The notes beneath the pieces are model-generated. The model was given only the letters and a program-made list of their open reading frames with translations. It had not been told where the DNA came from and ran no database searches. A DNA stretch of 64,000 bases, taken from contig NZ_CP035926.1 of assembly GCF_004214815.1 (NCBI RefSeq), positions 1,178,001 through 1,242,000 of the forward strand, read 5' to 3'. Positions 8,639 through 15,915 of this stretch are shown in pieces. Positions within the stretch are counted from its first letter, which is position 1. The number at the start of each line of letters is the position of its first letter. Source of the DNA: Aliarcobacter thereius LMG 24486 (GTDB lineage Bacteria; Campylobacterota; Campylobacteria; Campylobacterales; Arcobacteraceae). The translations under genes were made by a program, and so were the position numbers.

Positions 8639-8743
8639 CTAATGAGACTTTTTATCTTTTTTACTTTTTAAATATTCATTATGTCCAAGGGTATATGTTA
8701 TTCCTATAAAAGCAATAATCCCTAATATTATAAAAATTTCCAT
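8639..8743 (-). CDS. 34-residue single-span membrane protein
   Basis: ATG at 8743 is preceded by AAGGATAA with ideal spacing. The peptide starts MEIFIILGIIAFIGITYTLG, one transmembrane helix, and ends in a charged lysine-rich tail (KSKKDKKSH). It has the same architecture as the tiny proteins at 12367-12914 and 23374-23593. Function unknown; small toxin, membrane-complex subunit or regulator are all possible. Confidence 0.6.
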   Translation of the reverse strand: MEIFIILGIIAFIGITYTLGHNEYLKSKKDKKSH

Positions 8744-9446
8744 ATATTATCCTTTTTTGAATATCTCTAATTAATACAAAATTATATCAAAATTTATTTA
8801 ATACCATAATTTCTATTTTTTTGTTTTCCTATCTCTAAATCATAGGTTTGTGTTAAGTCCATCTATTTTTATTTTTACTTGTAAAAACATCAAATCAAGA
8901 TTAGCATTTGCAATGTAGCTGCTAATATCACTTCAAAAGAGCTTTTCTCTCTTACTACTTAAACAAATAAGTAGCTAAACAGTTTTATAAAGACTGTGAA
9001 CTTTACATATAACAAAATATGCTTCATAGTTTTTAATTAGTCTAGTTATAAAAGATTCTAGTAAACTTTAAATATCTAGCTTGGCTTTAGATCATTGTTC
9101 CAACTCAATGCTTGTGAATACAAGTTAATTTTTAATAAGAAAATTATGATGAAATTATAGTTGATATTTTGTAAAATGCAGTTGCTATTAGTTTATATTT
9201 TATAGTTGCAAATTTATTTGCCACTGTTTCCTTATTTTTATAAAACTATCTCAAAGCATTACTATTTAAAGCTTTTAAAGAAATAATTTACAATATATAA
9301 AAGCTTTGATTTTACAATCAAATTTACAAGATTTTACAGTTTAGTTTACAGAGATTTAATAGAATCAAAGTATAAAACTGATTAAACTAACAATATTTTA
9401 TAGTATTATTATGCCATTTATGGCATAATAATCAAAAGGATTTGAT
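8744..9446. other. Non-coding stretch before the XRE-Fic unit
   Basis: About 700 bases without a supported gene. Two small hairpins are visible: CTACTT/AAGTAG at 8955-8974, and ACAGT/ACTGT a few bases downstream. The right end holds the palindromic operator and promoter of the XRE gene. Confidence 0.5.
9405..9432. promoter_or_regulatory. 28-bp perfect palindrome, operator of XRE-Fic operon
   Basis: Arms ATTATTATGCCAT (9405-9417) and ATGGCATAATAAT (9420-9432) flank a 2-bp centre, ending 14 bp before the XRE start codon and overlapping the likely -10 region. The geometry fits autorepression by the XRE protein. Confidence 0.8.
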
Positions 9447-9827
9447 ATGACTAGATTAGAATTAATACAAAAAATTGAACATAGAAAAAAACAAATTAAT
9501 ATCAGTATAGAAAATCTCGCAAGATTGAGTCATTTAGGAGTTAGAACTGTAAATAGATTTTTTGCAGGTGAAGATGTAAAACTTAGTACTATAGAGAAAA
9601 TTACAAACTTACTAGGTCTTGATTTTGCAGGAAATGAAGTAGTACCACTAAAAGAGTTAGAAAAACAAAGAGCAAAAGAAAAAGCTATATTTATGGCTTC
9701 TTTAGTTCAAAGCACATCAGCTTTAGAAGTTCAAGGACTTGAAACTGACTCTTTAAATAAAATAATTGATAAATTTGAAAAAGAGTTTTTACAAGGGCAA
9801 TATAAAAATAGATTGTGGGTTGCATAA
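9447..9827 (+). CDS. XRE-family HTH protein, antitoxin partner of Fic protein
   Basis: 126 residues. The N-terminal half is an HTH (IENLARLSHLGVRTVNRFFA, about residues 20-40), then a linker KELEKQRAKEKA and a helical C-terminal segment likely to contact the toxin. AAAAGGA lies 6 bases before the ATG. Its stop codon abuts the ATG at 9828 that would start the Fic gene, so the two form one operon. The 28-bp palindrome upstream is its probable operator. HTH-Fic pairs of this kind resemble those annotated as mobile mystery proteins A and B; exact family membership is inferred. Confidence 0.82.
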   Translation: MTRLELIQKIEHRKKQINISIENLARLSHLGVRTVNRFFAGEDVKLSTIEKITNLLGLDFAGNEVVPLKELEKQRAKEKAIFMASLVQSTSALEVQGLETDSLNKIIDKFEKEFLQGQYKNRLWVA

Positions 9828-9852
9828 ATGATTGATAGCACAAAACCTATAG

Positions 9853-10443
9853 ATGATGCAACACCACTTAATGATACATCTGGATTTAAGTTACCACTCC
9901 AAACTTCCTAAAAATAAATCTTATACATTAAAAGAGATTTATATAAAAGAAGCTGAAAATATTGCAGATGCAACAATTAAGTATTTGTCTGCAATTCCAA
10001 CAAAAAAAGAAGCTCCTTTTACATACGTTTGGTTTTTAAAACTTCATACTGAGATGTTTGGAAATGTTTGGGATTGGGCAGGAAAGCCAAGACAAATAGA
10101 ACTGTCAATTGGAATAAAAGCATATCTTGTTCCAATGGAATTAAAAAAACTAAGTGATGATTTTTTATTTTGGGATAAAAATAAATCTTTTGATGTATAT
10201 GAAATAGCTTCAAGATTGCATCATAGAGCAGTTCAAATTCATCCTTTTCAAAATGGAAATGGCAGATGGAGTAGGATGCTTACAAATATCTATCTTAGAC
10301 AAAAAGGTTTAATGCCTGTAAAATGGCAAGAAGATTTACTTGCAAGTGAAAATCCAAAAAGAAGTGAATATATTCAAGCTTTGAAAAAAGCTGATAATAG
10401 AGATTATACTGGTTTAATCGAGATGCATAAAATTACATATTAA
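9853..10443 (+). CDS. Fic-domain protein, N-terminus apparently frameshifted
   Basis: The Fic motif HPFQNGNGRWSRM is intact with its catalytic His, preceded by FGNVWDWAGKPR, as in mobile mystery protein B-type Fic proteins that transfer AMP or related groups. The natural start is probably ATG 9828, directly after the XRE stop; that frame reads MIDSTKPIDDATPLNDTSGF and then stops. Removing 13 bases (about 9890-9905), where AAGTTACC and AAACTTCC look like a small imperfect duplication, joins the frames as SGFKLPKNKSY. As the sequence stands, translation could still start at ATG 9853 or 9856 and give a complete Fic core of about 195 residues. Activity is therefore uncertain. Confidence 0.75.
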   Translation: MMQHHLMIHLDLSYHSKLPKNKSYTLKEIYIKEAENIADATIKYLSAIPTKKEAPFTYVWFLKLHTEMFGNVWDWAGKPRQIELSIGIKAYLVPMELKKLSDDFLFWDKNKSFDVYEIASRLHHRAVQIHPFQNGNGRWSRMLTNIYLRQKGLMPVKWQEDLLASENPKRSEYIQALKKADNRDYTGLIEMHKITY

Positions 10444-10488
10444 TTTTATAAAATAATCTTGCTATTTTTTATTTAATATTTTAAAAAC

Positions 10489-10517
10489 TTGCCAAAATCA
10501 AATATCACTTGTATAAT
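10489..10517 (+). promoter_or_regulatory. Sigma-70 promoter shared with 23.7-kb paralogue
   Basis: TTGCCA (10489-10494), 17-bp spacer, TATAAT (10512-10517). The segment from about 10484 is almost the same as that ahead of the paralogous gene at 23768, including AAAAACTTGCCAAAAT. Confidence 0.75.
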
Positions 10518-10545
10518 TCTTTAAAAATTACACAAGGATATAAAA

Positions 10546-10731
10546 ATGAAAATTGGATATTTAACTATTATGATTTTTACAAATCTTTTAGCTGTTGGTA
10601 TATTTCATGCTGATTATGAAAATGCTCAAACTGATGCACTAATTATTCTTTTTACTGGAATGGCATCTATATTTGTTATTTGGAAACAAGATCATCCAAT
10701 TATTAAAAAAATAGTTGATGATTTCTTTTAA
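10546..10731 (+). CDS. 61-residue two-span membrane protein
   Basis: A small protein with two hydrophobic segments (about residues 5-20 and 33-46) and a charged tail with IWKQDHPIIKKIVDDFF. AAGGA precedes the ATG by 7 bases. It is a paralogue of the protein at 23768-23953, which shares the length, the IWK motif and the KKI.(D/N).FF ending, and the promoters are also conserved. Function unknown. Confidence 0.7.
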   Translation: MKIGYLTIMIFTNLLAVGIFHADYENAQTDALIILFTGMASIFVIWKQDHPIIKKIVDDFF

Positions 10732-10752
10732 ATAATTAAAATATTTAAACTT

Positions 10753-11520
10753 CTATTTTATACAACAATCATTTATATCATCTTCAAAATCTATCCAAGA
10801 TTTTAGTTCTTCATCTTTTTCATAAATCTCATCCAATAAAACTTTATGAATAAATTTTTCAATTTCATTTCTATACCAATCATATGGTTTTGGATTTTTA
10901 ACTAAAGTATTTATTCCCTCATCATTATCTTTTTCATAAAATAGATCTTTTGATTGTATATTTCTATAAAGATGCTCTGTATTTGATGTTATATGGTTTT
11001 TTAAATAATCATTTACGAATTTTTTAGGAGTAATAAATTCTTTTTCTAAAACATAATAAATATCAAATAAATCTCTATACTTTTTTCTATTCCAAAAAGC
11101 CATTGTTTTCATATAGATAAGAGTTTCAAGAGAAGAAACTTTTAAGTCACTATTTTCATAATATGTAAATTTGTCATTTTTCCAAATTTCTTCTTCAAAT
11201 AAATTAAATGGAGGTGTAAAAAATTCAACTTTTACACCACTTAACAAAAATTTCATATAGCTATAATTTATATCTGCACCATCATTTGAAACATAATCTT
11301 CCATTGTTTTATCATGTTCTATTATTGTTCCACCATATTTAAAAATCATATTACTAATCTCTTTTGGAGATAAATTTAAAGTTGCAAAATCTAAATCCTC
11401 AGATAATCTATGATTTATTCTATAACTTAAAGCTGTTCCACCAACAAATCTAATATCAAAGTTTTTAAATAAATCATCATTACAAATAATCTCTAAAACT
11501 TCTTTTGTTTTTTCTAGCAT
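10753..11520 (-). CDS. AbiEii-like nucleotidyltransferase toxin
   Basis: 255 residues of the AbiEii/AbiGii nucleotidyltransferase family. The core motif is GGTALSYR...SEDLDF near residues 27-45, giving the GG, Ser and paired Asp residues of the polymerase-beta-like active site; a helical C-terminal half follows, with MAFWNRKKYRDLFDIYY. Characterised relatives act as toxins that modify tRNA or other RNA using nucleotides, in bicistronic abortive-infection or toxin-antitoxin systems. The start codon directly abuts the stop of the upstream HTH gene, so the pair is translationally linked. Confidence 0.85.
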   Translation of the reverse strand: MLEKTKEVLEIICNDDLFKNFDIRFVGGTALSYRINHRLSEDLDFATLNLSPKEISNMIFKYGGTIIEHDKTMEDYVSNDGADINYSYMKFLLSGVKVEFFTPPFNLFEEEIWKNDKFTYYENSDLKVSSLETLIYMKTMAFWNRKKYRDLFDIYYVLEKEFITPKKFVNDYLKNHITSNTEHLYRNIQSKDLFYEKDNDEGINTLVKNPKPYDWYRNEIEKFIHKVLLDEIYEKDEELKSWIDFEDDINDCCIK

Positions 11521-12090
11521 CTATATTTTCCTTATATATTTTAAATGAGTATTAAATGATTTTAAAAGTTTGATATCCTTTTGTTTAATGATATAAGGCT
11601 TTAATCTATCTTCTCCAAAATATTTAATAAGAAGCATTAATCTCTTATCATTCCATGATGATAAAACAATATTTATAAAATTTGGTATGTCATATATATG
11701 ACCATTTTCTACACTATAAAATAGCTCTTCTCCAAAAATCTTTTTATCTAAAACAATCTGTTTTTGAGATACTTCAATAATTGGTTTTATTAAATCATTT
11801 TGTAAATATTTTTCATCTGTTTTTTTACTTGTTCTTTGTTTTTGCTCATCAAATTCAAAACTATTTAAAAACTTTAGAAATTGATCATCTTTATTTAGTT
11901 TAATTAATATTTTCAGATAATTTTCAAAAGATATTTTTCCACTTTGCTCAAAAGTTTTATAAGTTGCATATTTTATATCAACAAAATCGGCAAACTCTTC
12001 TTGAGTTAAGTCTAAAGCAATTCTTTCTGCTCTTATTTTTACTTTTGATAAAGCAATCAATTTGTCTAAATTTTTATTTAGCATATACAT
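11521..12090 (-). CDS. HTH antitoxin paired with AbiEii-like toxin
   Basis: 189 residues: an N-terminal XRE-type HTH (LDLTQEEFADFVDIKYATYKT, about 26-46) and a C-terminal part of unknown fold. ATG 12090 has AAGG only one base away; the in-frame ATG at 12084 has AAGG at 7 bases and is the better start. It is the first gene of the unit, with the nucleotidyltransferase immediately behind. Two AATTGATA/TATCAATT-type inverted repeats upstream are its likely operators. AbiEi antitoxins usually carry a winged helix, so this XRE form is a variant pairing. Confidence 0.78.
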   Translation of the reverse strand: MYMLNKNLDKLIALSKVKIRAERIALDLTQEEFADFVDIKYATYKTFEQSGKISFENYLKILIKLNKDDQFLKFLNSFEFDEQKQRTSKKTDEKYLQNDLIKPIIEVSQKQIVLDKKIFGEELFYSVENGHIYDIPNFINIVLSSWNDKRLMLLIKYFGEDRLKPYIIKQKDIKLLKSFNTHLKYIRKI

Positions 12091-12108
12091 ACCTTAAGTA
12101 TTTATTTT

Positions 12109-12180
12109 AATTGATACTATTATATCAATTGATATATGAAATTGCAAATATATTATACTAATTGATATTATTATATCATT
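12109..12180. promoter_or_regulatory. Tandem inverted-repeat operators of the AbiE-like unit
   Basis: Site 1: AATTGATA-N6-TATCAATT (12109-12130), perfect. Site 2: AATTGATA-N6-TATCATT (12160-12180), one base short of perfect. Both lie upstream of the HTH gene, consistent with cooperative autorepression. Confidence 0.65.
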
Positions 12181-12366
12181 TATACTTAATAGATATATTT
12201 TTTTAAATAAACTTAATTGAAGAAAAGTTTTTACACTCTTTTTGGTGTTTAGCATAAATAGTAAAAAGAGCAACAGTAGGCAACAAAAAATCCTCCAGAA
12301 TTAACTGGAAACTAAATCAACAACAATATATTATTTGATTAGTTTGCTAATGGTTTAGCAGGATTT

Positions 12367-12495
12367 TTATTTATTCGTAGATTTTATTTTAAAATGTTGA
12401 TTTGTGTTTCGCTTTTTAGCTGAAAACAATGCTACTCCAAGTAATCCAATTACCAAAGGCAATGCAATAATTGCTCCTGTAATGAAAGTTGTCAT
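12367..12495 (-). CDS. 42-residue single-span membrane protein
   Basis: ATG 12495 follows AAAAAGGAAAATCT, a good ribosome binding site. The peptide has one transmembrane helix (IIALPLVIGLLGVALFSA) followed by a basic tail beginning KKRNTNQH. It lies about 200 bases downstream of the main tiny-protein operon on the same strand. Function unknown. Confidence 0.6.
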   Translation of the reverse strand: MTTFITGAIIALPLVIGLLGVALFSAKKRNTNQHFKIKSTNK

Positions 12496-12699
12496 AGATT
12501 TTCCTTTTTGATTTTATTTTATTTTCTCTTTTATGTATCTAAACAATGTTGATATGATTATACCATATATTCCAAGGAACCAAATTGTTTCAGCATTTAA
12601 TACTATCGTATCTCAGGCAACAGTTAATAATTTTAATAATATATTTATACTCTTTATGATTTTAAATTATTTTTTAAAGATCTATCATGTTTCTTTTTT

Positions 12700-12801
12700 T
12701 TATTTTTTATTTTTTTCTTTTATGCTCAGGTATATTATTCCAAATAGGGCCAATACCATTGGCGAAAAAAGAAATACTCCATCTAATATTAAGCTTTTCA
12801 T
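12700..12801 (-). CDS. 33-residue single-span membrane protein
   Basis: Starts within the stop of the preceding 38-residue gene (ATGA overlap). It begins MKSLILDGVFLFSPMVLALF and ends with a lysine-rich KEKNKK tail. It is the last clear member of a tightly packed minus-strand operon of small membrane proteins. Behind it, about 12530-12620, the minus strand encodes another hydrophobic stretch (ETIWFLGIYGIIISTLFRYI) without a usable start codon, probably a decayed sibling. Confidence 0.6.
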   Translation of the reverse strand: MKSLILDGVFLFSPMVLALFGIIYLSIKEKNKK

Positions 12802-12914
12802 TTTTTATCCTTTTTCTTTGGAGCTTTCATAAAGATATTCATTAATATTGGAATTAAAGCTACAATTGTAGTAAATGTTCCTAATGCTATTAGTCCTTGA
12901 GTTTCATTAACCAT
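12798..12914 (-). CDS. 38-residue single-span membrane protein
   Basis: ATG 12914 follows AAAGGAAGATAAA. It begins MVNETQGLIALGTFTTIVAL with one helix and ends KAPKKKDKK. It starts one base beyond the stop of the 90-residue gene and overlaps the next by four bases, so it belongs to the same operon. Function unknown. Confidence 0.62.
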   Translation of the reverse strand: MVNETQGLIALGTFTTIVALIPILMNIFMKAPKKKDKK

Positions 12915-12915
12915 T

Positions 12916-13188
12916 TTATCTTCCTTTATATGATCTTATTCTTTTAATTCTTAGATATTTTTTATATCTTTTAAATTCTCGTTTAAATTTATCATTTATG
13001 TCAATTGCTAGAAGTATTAACATAATCAACCACAATACAAAAGCTATATCTATTTGTCCATCATTTATTCCAAAATATATATTTGTTGCAATATAGATAG
13101 CTAAAATATAAATATATAATTTAAATGAATTTGCAAAATTATATAAACAAATAAATAAAAATTTATCTAATCTATTTATTGGTAACAT
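12916..13188 (-). CDS. Small membrane protein (90 aa)
   Basis: About 90 residues with two predicted membrane segments (about 20-40 and 48-65) and a strongly basic C-terminus (KFKREFKRYKKYLRIKRIR). It is spaced two bases from the upstream gene and one base from the next. The basic tail should lie in the cytoplasm. No family recognised. Confidence 0.65.
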   Translation of the reverse strand: MLPINRLDKFLFICLYNFANSFKLYIYILAIYIATNIYFGINDGQIDIAFVLWLIMLILLAIDINDKFKREFKRYKKYLRIKRIRSYKGR

Positions 13189-13190
13189 TT

Positions 13191-13475
13191 TTAATCCTTT
13201 ATTTCACATATTGTAACTGGAATATTAGTTGAACCTTTAAAAAAACTATTTTTATCTACACTCCAGTTATCAGCTTTTGAGACATCAATTTTTAAAGAAC
13301 CTATATTACAAATAAGCTCTTTATTGTTATTAAAGTCATCTATTAAATTAGCTCTTTCATTTAGATGAAAATATAAAACTATAAATGGTAATGAAAATAC
13401 AACTAATATTATAAAAAATTGTGTTCTTATTTTACTTGATAGATATTCATATTTTTTTAATCTTTTTTCATTCAT
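13191..13475 (-). CDS. Small membrane protein with two-cysteine external domain
   Basis: 94 residues: a basic N-terminus, one transmembrane helix (about 19-36) and an external domain of about 55 residues containing FNNNKELICN and ending ITICEIKD-like. It is paralogous to the first gene of the operon (13772-14053), which has the same helix position, F.NN.ELIC motif and C.IK ending. The two conserved cysteines suggest a periplasmic disulfide. Function unknown. Confidence 0.65.
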   Translation of the reverse strand: MNEKRLKKYEYLSSKIRTQFFIILVVFSLPFIVLYFHLNERANLIDDFNNNKELICNIGSLKIDVSKADNWSVDKNSFFKGSTNIPVTICEIKD

Positions 13476-13477
13476 GG

Positions 13478-13756
13478 TTATTCTTCTTTCTTAGTTATAT
13501 CATCTTTACTATCTGATTTTAAAAAGCTATTAGGGCTTTTATCAATTATTTTTACTCCAATAGCTAATAACACTACCCAAAATCCAATATATAAAAGTCC
13601 ATTATTAAAATCAAAATATTCATATTCATTATTAAAGAAAAGTGCATAAACCATAACAAATAAAAGTGAACCTAATAAAACTAAAATAGATATTACAAAA
13701 AGAAGTTCACCTAGTTGAGAAATATATTTATTCATACTCTTATAAAAATTACACAT
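13478..13756 (-). CDS. Small two-span membrane protein (92 aa)
   Basis: About 92 residues with two hydrophobic spans (about 15-40 and 52-70) separated by an acidic loop (NNEYEYFDFNNG), and a charged C-terminus (KSDSKDDITKKEE). ATG 13756 is possible; a second ATG at residue 8 (MNKYIS) is an alternative start. It sits two bases from the next gene. No family recognised. Confidence 0.62.
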   Translation of the reverse strand: MCNFYKSMNKYISQLGELLFVISILVLLGSLLFVMVYALFFNNEYEYFDFNNGLLYIGFWVVLLAIGVKIIDKSPNSFLKSDSKDDITKKEE

Positions 13757-13771
13757 AGCTATTTTCCTTTT

Positions 13772-14053
13772 TTATTTTATTCTACAATGATAAATTGTAA
13801 ATATATTTACACCATTAGTTATTTGATAAGTTCTTTTTTTATCAAATTCATAACCTAGTTCTTTTGAAACAATATTGTTCTTGCATATTAATTCTTGATT
13901 ATTTTTAAATGCGTCTTCAATCTTTTTTTTATCAGATTTATTATCATAGTATAACCACCATATAAATAGTAGGAATATTGCACCAACAGCAAAAATCCAC
14001 ATATATGAGAAAAACAGTTCTTTCTCTTTTTTACAATCAATTTCTGTTTCCAT
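13772..14053 (-). CDS. Small membrane protein with two-cysteine external domain, first gene of operon
   Basis: 93 residues with one helix (about 16-35) and an external domain carrying FKNNQELICKN and a final YHCRIK. AAGGAGAC lies 7 bases before the ATG. Paralogue of 13191-13475. It is the first gene of the minus-strand operon, divergent from the HTH gene at 14194 across a region with repeated TAGATA motifs. Confidence 0.66.
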   Translation of the reverse strand: METEIDCKKEKELFFSYMWIFAVGAIFLLFIWWLYYDNKSDKKKIEDAFKNNQELICKNNIVSKELGYEFDKKRTYQITNGVNIFTIYHCRIK

Positions 14054-14068
14054 TTTGTCTCCTTATAT

Positions 14069-14177
14069 TATCTAAAATAGATATTATTTTATATATTATA
14101 TTCTATTAAGGATAATATGTCAAGAAATATAACCTATAATAGATAAATTTATGATACAATTAAAACTATATTAGATA
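14069..14177. promoter_or_regulatory. Divergent control region with TAGATA repeats
   Basis: TATCTA-AAA-TAGATA (14069-14083) is a perfect palindrome just upstream of the membrane-protein operon. Further TAGATA copies at 14140-14145 and 14172-14177 lie on the HTH side. This arrangement suggests control of both directions by the HTH protein; inferred. Confidence 0.5.
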
Positions 14178-14193
14178 ATAAATAGGATAATTT

Positions 14194-14412
14194 ATGACAA
14201 AAGAAGAGTTTTGTAAAAGATTAAAGGATATTAATCTTACACAAAAAGAGTTTTCAGAGATAACTCATGTTCCTTACTCTACACTAAACAATTGGGGATT
14301 TCATGATATACAAGTTCCAAAATGGGTAGGACCATTTATAGAACATTATGAAAAAGCAAAGAAGTATGATGCAATTAAGAAGATGATATTAGATTCAAAG
14401 GAAGTTTTATAA
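14194..14412 (+). CDS. Small HTH regulator
   Basis: 72 residues, essentially one helix-turn-helix domain: LTQKEFSEITHVPYSTLNNW at about 15-34, then a helical tail. AGGATAA precedes the ATG. It resembles phage and plasmid Cro-like regulators. Divergent from the small-membrane-protein operon and followed after 11 bases by a 37-residue membrane protein, so it probably controls the whole locus. Confidence 0.72.
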   Translation: MTKEEFCKRLKDINLTQKEFSEITHVPYSTLNNWGFHDIQVPKWVGPFIEHYEKAKKYDAIKKMILDSKEVL

Positions 14413-14423
14413 GGAGGACTATT

Positions 14424-14537
14424 ATGGGAACTATTTTGACTAGCTTGATGTTGGGCGGGATTATTTGGGTTGCTATTTACATTGTTAGTTTCATTTGGCA
14501 TAGTAGTATGAACCTTATTAGAAGAATCTTTAAGTAA
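14424..14537 (+). CDS. 37-residue single-span membrane protein
   Basis: ATG 14424 follows the strong site AAGGAGGA. The sequence begins MGTILTSLMLGGIIWVAIYI and ends with a basic SSMNLIRRIFK tail. It is in the same operon as the HTH regulator. Its single helix and basic tail resemble small hydrophobic toxins or phage coat and holin peptides, but no homology is claimed. Confidence 0.62.
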   Translation: MGTILTSLMLGGIIWVAIYIVSFIWHSSMNLIRRIFK

Positions 14538-14615
14538 AGCTTTATCTTTAGAATTACCAAACATTTTATTATAAGCTAAGTACCATTAGCATAATAATAA
14601 TTATTCATTAGATAA

Positions 14616-14700
14616 TTTGACAAATGTGTACAGGTATAAATAAAGAAACTCCCATTTTTAAGTGTTGAAATTTTTTTTGACTTGACAAATGTGTACAGGT
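14616..14700. repeat. Two copies of TTGACAAATGTGTACAGGT (IS-end-like)
   Basis: TTTGACAAATGTGTACAGGT at 14616-14635 and CTTGACAAATGTGTACAGGT at 14681-14700, immediately left of the IS3 element. They match the two copies at 8386-8440 in the same orientation, so similar repeat pairs bracket about 6.2 kb. Confidence 0.75.
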
Positions 14701-14746
14701 GAATAGTTTGATCTGTCAACACTTTATAGGACAAAAAATTTATAAT

Positions 14747-15574
14747 TTAACTAACCATTTCAAAACGTAACATTTTATCTTCAAATTCACTTGGAGACAT
14801 ATATCCATTTGATGAATGTAATCTTTGTCTATTGTAAAAAATCTCTATATATTCAAATATTTTTTCATTTGCTTGTGAGCGTGTTAAAAACTTTTCATGA
14901 TGAATTAATTCAGTTTTTAGAGAATGAAAAAAACTCTCTGCAACTGCATTATCCCAGCAATCTCCTTTTCTACTCATACTTTGAACTATCCCATATTTTT
15001 CTAAAAGATTTTTATGTTCATAAGAGGCATACTGACTTCCTCTATCAGTATGATAAATTAGTCCTTTAGAAGGATTTCTTCTTTTTAATGCCATTAATAG
15101 TGCATCATTAACAAGTGAAGTTTTTAAACTATAATTCATAGACCATCCAACAACTTTTCTTGAGTAAATATCGATTACAACAGCCAAATATAACCATCCC
15201 TCATTTGTTGGAATATATGTAATGTCTCCAACATAAACTTTATCTATTTGTGAGCTATAAAAATCTCTATTTAGATGATTTGGTGCAATTGGTAGAGTAT
15301 GATTTGATGTTGTTGTAATTACTTTAAATCTTCGTTTCATTTTTACTTTTAGATTTAAATATTTCAGAGTTCTTTGAAGTTTCCTTCTTGAAACTATAAG
15401 ACCATATCTTTGTTTTAAAACCTCTTTCAATCTTCTTGTTCCATAAGTTGCTCTTGCTTGTTCAAAAATGTTTTTTACAAGTTCATTTAGCTCTTTATCA
15501 ATTTTATTTACAATACAACCTTTGTCAATCCAGTTGTAGTAACAACTTCTACTAACTTTAAATAGTTTACACAT
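14747..15574 (-). CDS. IS3-family transposase OrfB (DDE domain)
   Basis: The catalytic half of the transposase. An HTH_21-like N-terminal region ([20 protein letters not shown]) precedes the rve integrase core with DDE residues visible in [29 protein letters not shown] and DNAVAESFF. Its frame is open upstream of ATG 15574 back to the slippery site, so the active product is the OrfAB fusion made by -1 frameshifting. Nothing essential appears lost. Confidence 0.93.
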   Translation of the reverse strand: MCKLFKVSRSCYYNWIDKGCIVNKIDKELNELVKNIFEQARATYGTRRLKEVLKQRYGLIVSRRKLQRTLKYLNLKVKMKRRFKVITTTSNHTLPIAPNHLNRDFYSSQIDKVYVGDITYIPTNEGWLYLAVVIDIYSRKVVGWSMNYSLKTSLVNDALLMALKRRNPSKGLIYHTDRGSQYASYEHKNLLEKYGIVQSMSRKGDCWDNAVAESFFHSLKTELIHHEKFLTRSQANEKIFEYIEIFYNRQRLHSSNGYMSPSEFEDKMLRFEMVS

Positions 15575-15621
15575 AAGTTGTACATTAAAACTCTTTGAGT
15601 GTTCTTTTATCCATGCATACT

Positions 15622-15915
15622 TTACAGAGTTTCTTTTGCAAAGTATGCTGCTGCCTTTTTTAATATCTCTTTTTCTTGTTTTAAAATTGCAAGTTCTTTT
15701 TTTAGTCTTTTATTCTCTTGCTCTAGAGTCTCATTTTTTAAATCATTTACAGGTAGTAAATTATTTTTAGCTTTGTACTCATTTACCCATAAAGCTAAAG
15801 TTCCTTTATTTAGTCCTAAATCTCTTGCTATACTTGAAATTGATCTATCACTATTATCAATACAAAACTTTATTGTTGATTCTCTAAACTCTTGTGAGTA
15901 ATTACTTTTTCTCAT
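15622..15915 (-). CDS. IS3-family transposase OrfA (HTH)
   Basis: 97 residues: an HTH_Tnp domain ([10 protein letters not shown]...[20 protein letters not shown]) that binds the terminal repeats, then a leucine-zipper coiled coil ([20 protein letters not shown]). It ends shortly after the A AAA AAG slippery heptamer. OrfA alone usually represses transposition. Confidence 0.92.
   Translation of the reverse strand: MRKSNYSQEFRESTIKFCIDNSDRSISSIARDLGLNKGTLALWVNEYKAKNNLLPVNDLKNETLEQENKRLKKELAILKQEKEILKKAAAYFAKETL
15655..15661 (-). other. Programmed -1 frameshift site A AAA AAG
   Basis: On the minus strand the OrfA frame reads TTA AAA AAG; slipping one base back at this heptamer continues into the OrfB frame (GGC AGC AGC ATA CTT). 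It is the standard mechanism in IS3 elements. Confidence 0.8.

Noticed and set aside
12236-12270. CTCTTTTT/AAAAAGAG inverted repeat as terminator
   Set aside because: No T-tract follows in the direction of the nearest transcript; could be chance in AT-rich DNA.
12533-12832. 99-codon plus-strand frame
   Set aside because: It is antisense to two overlapping small genes with good ribosome binding sites and has no such site itself.
12367-14537. Filamentous phage (inovirus) remnant
   Set aside because: Tiny single-span proteins recall minor coat proteins, but there is no Zot/pI ATPase, no rolling-circle Rep and no coat with signal peptide.
14346-14564. 72-codon minus-strand frame rich in Asn and Ser
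   Set aside because: Antisense to the 37-residue membrane gene that has AAGGAGGA; no start signal or family support.
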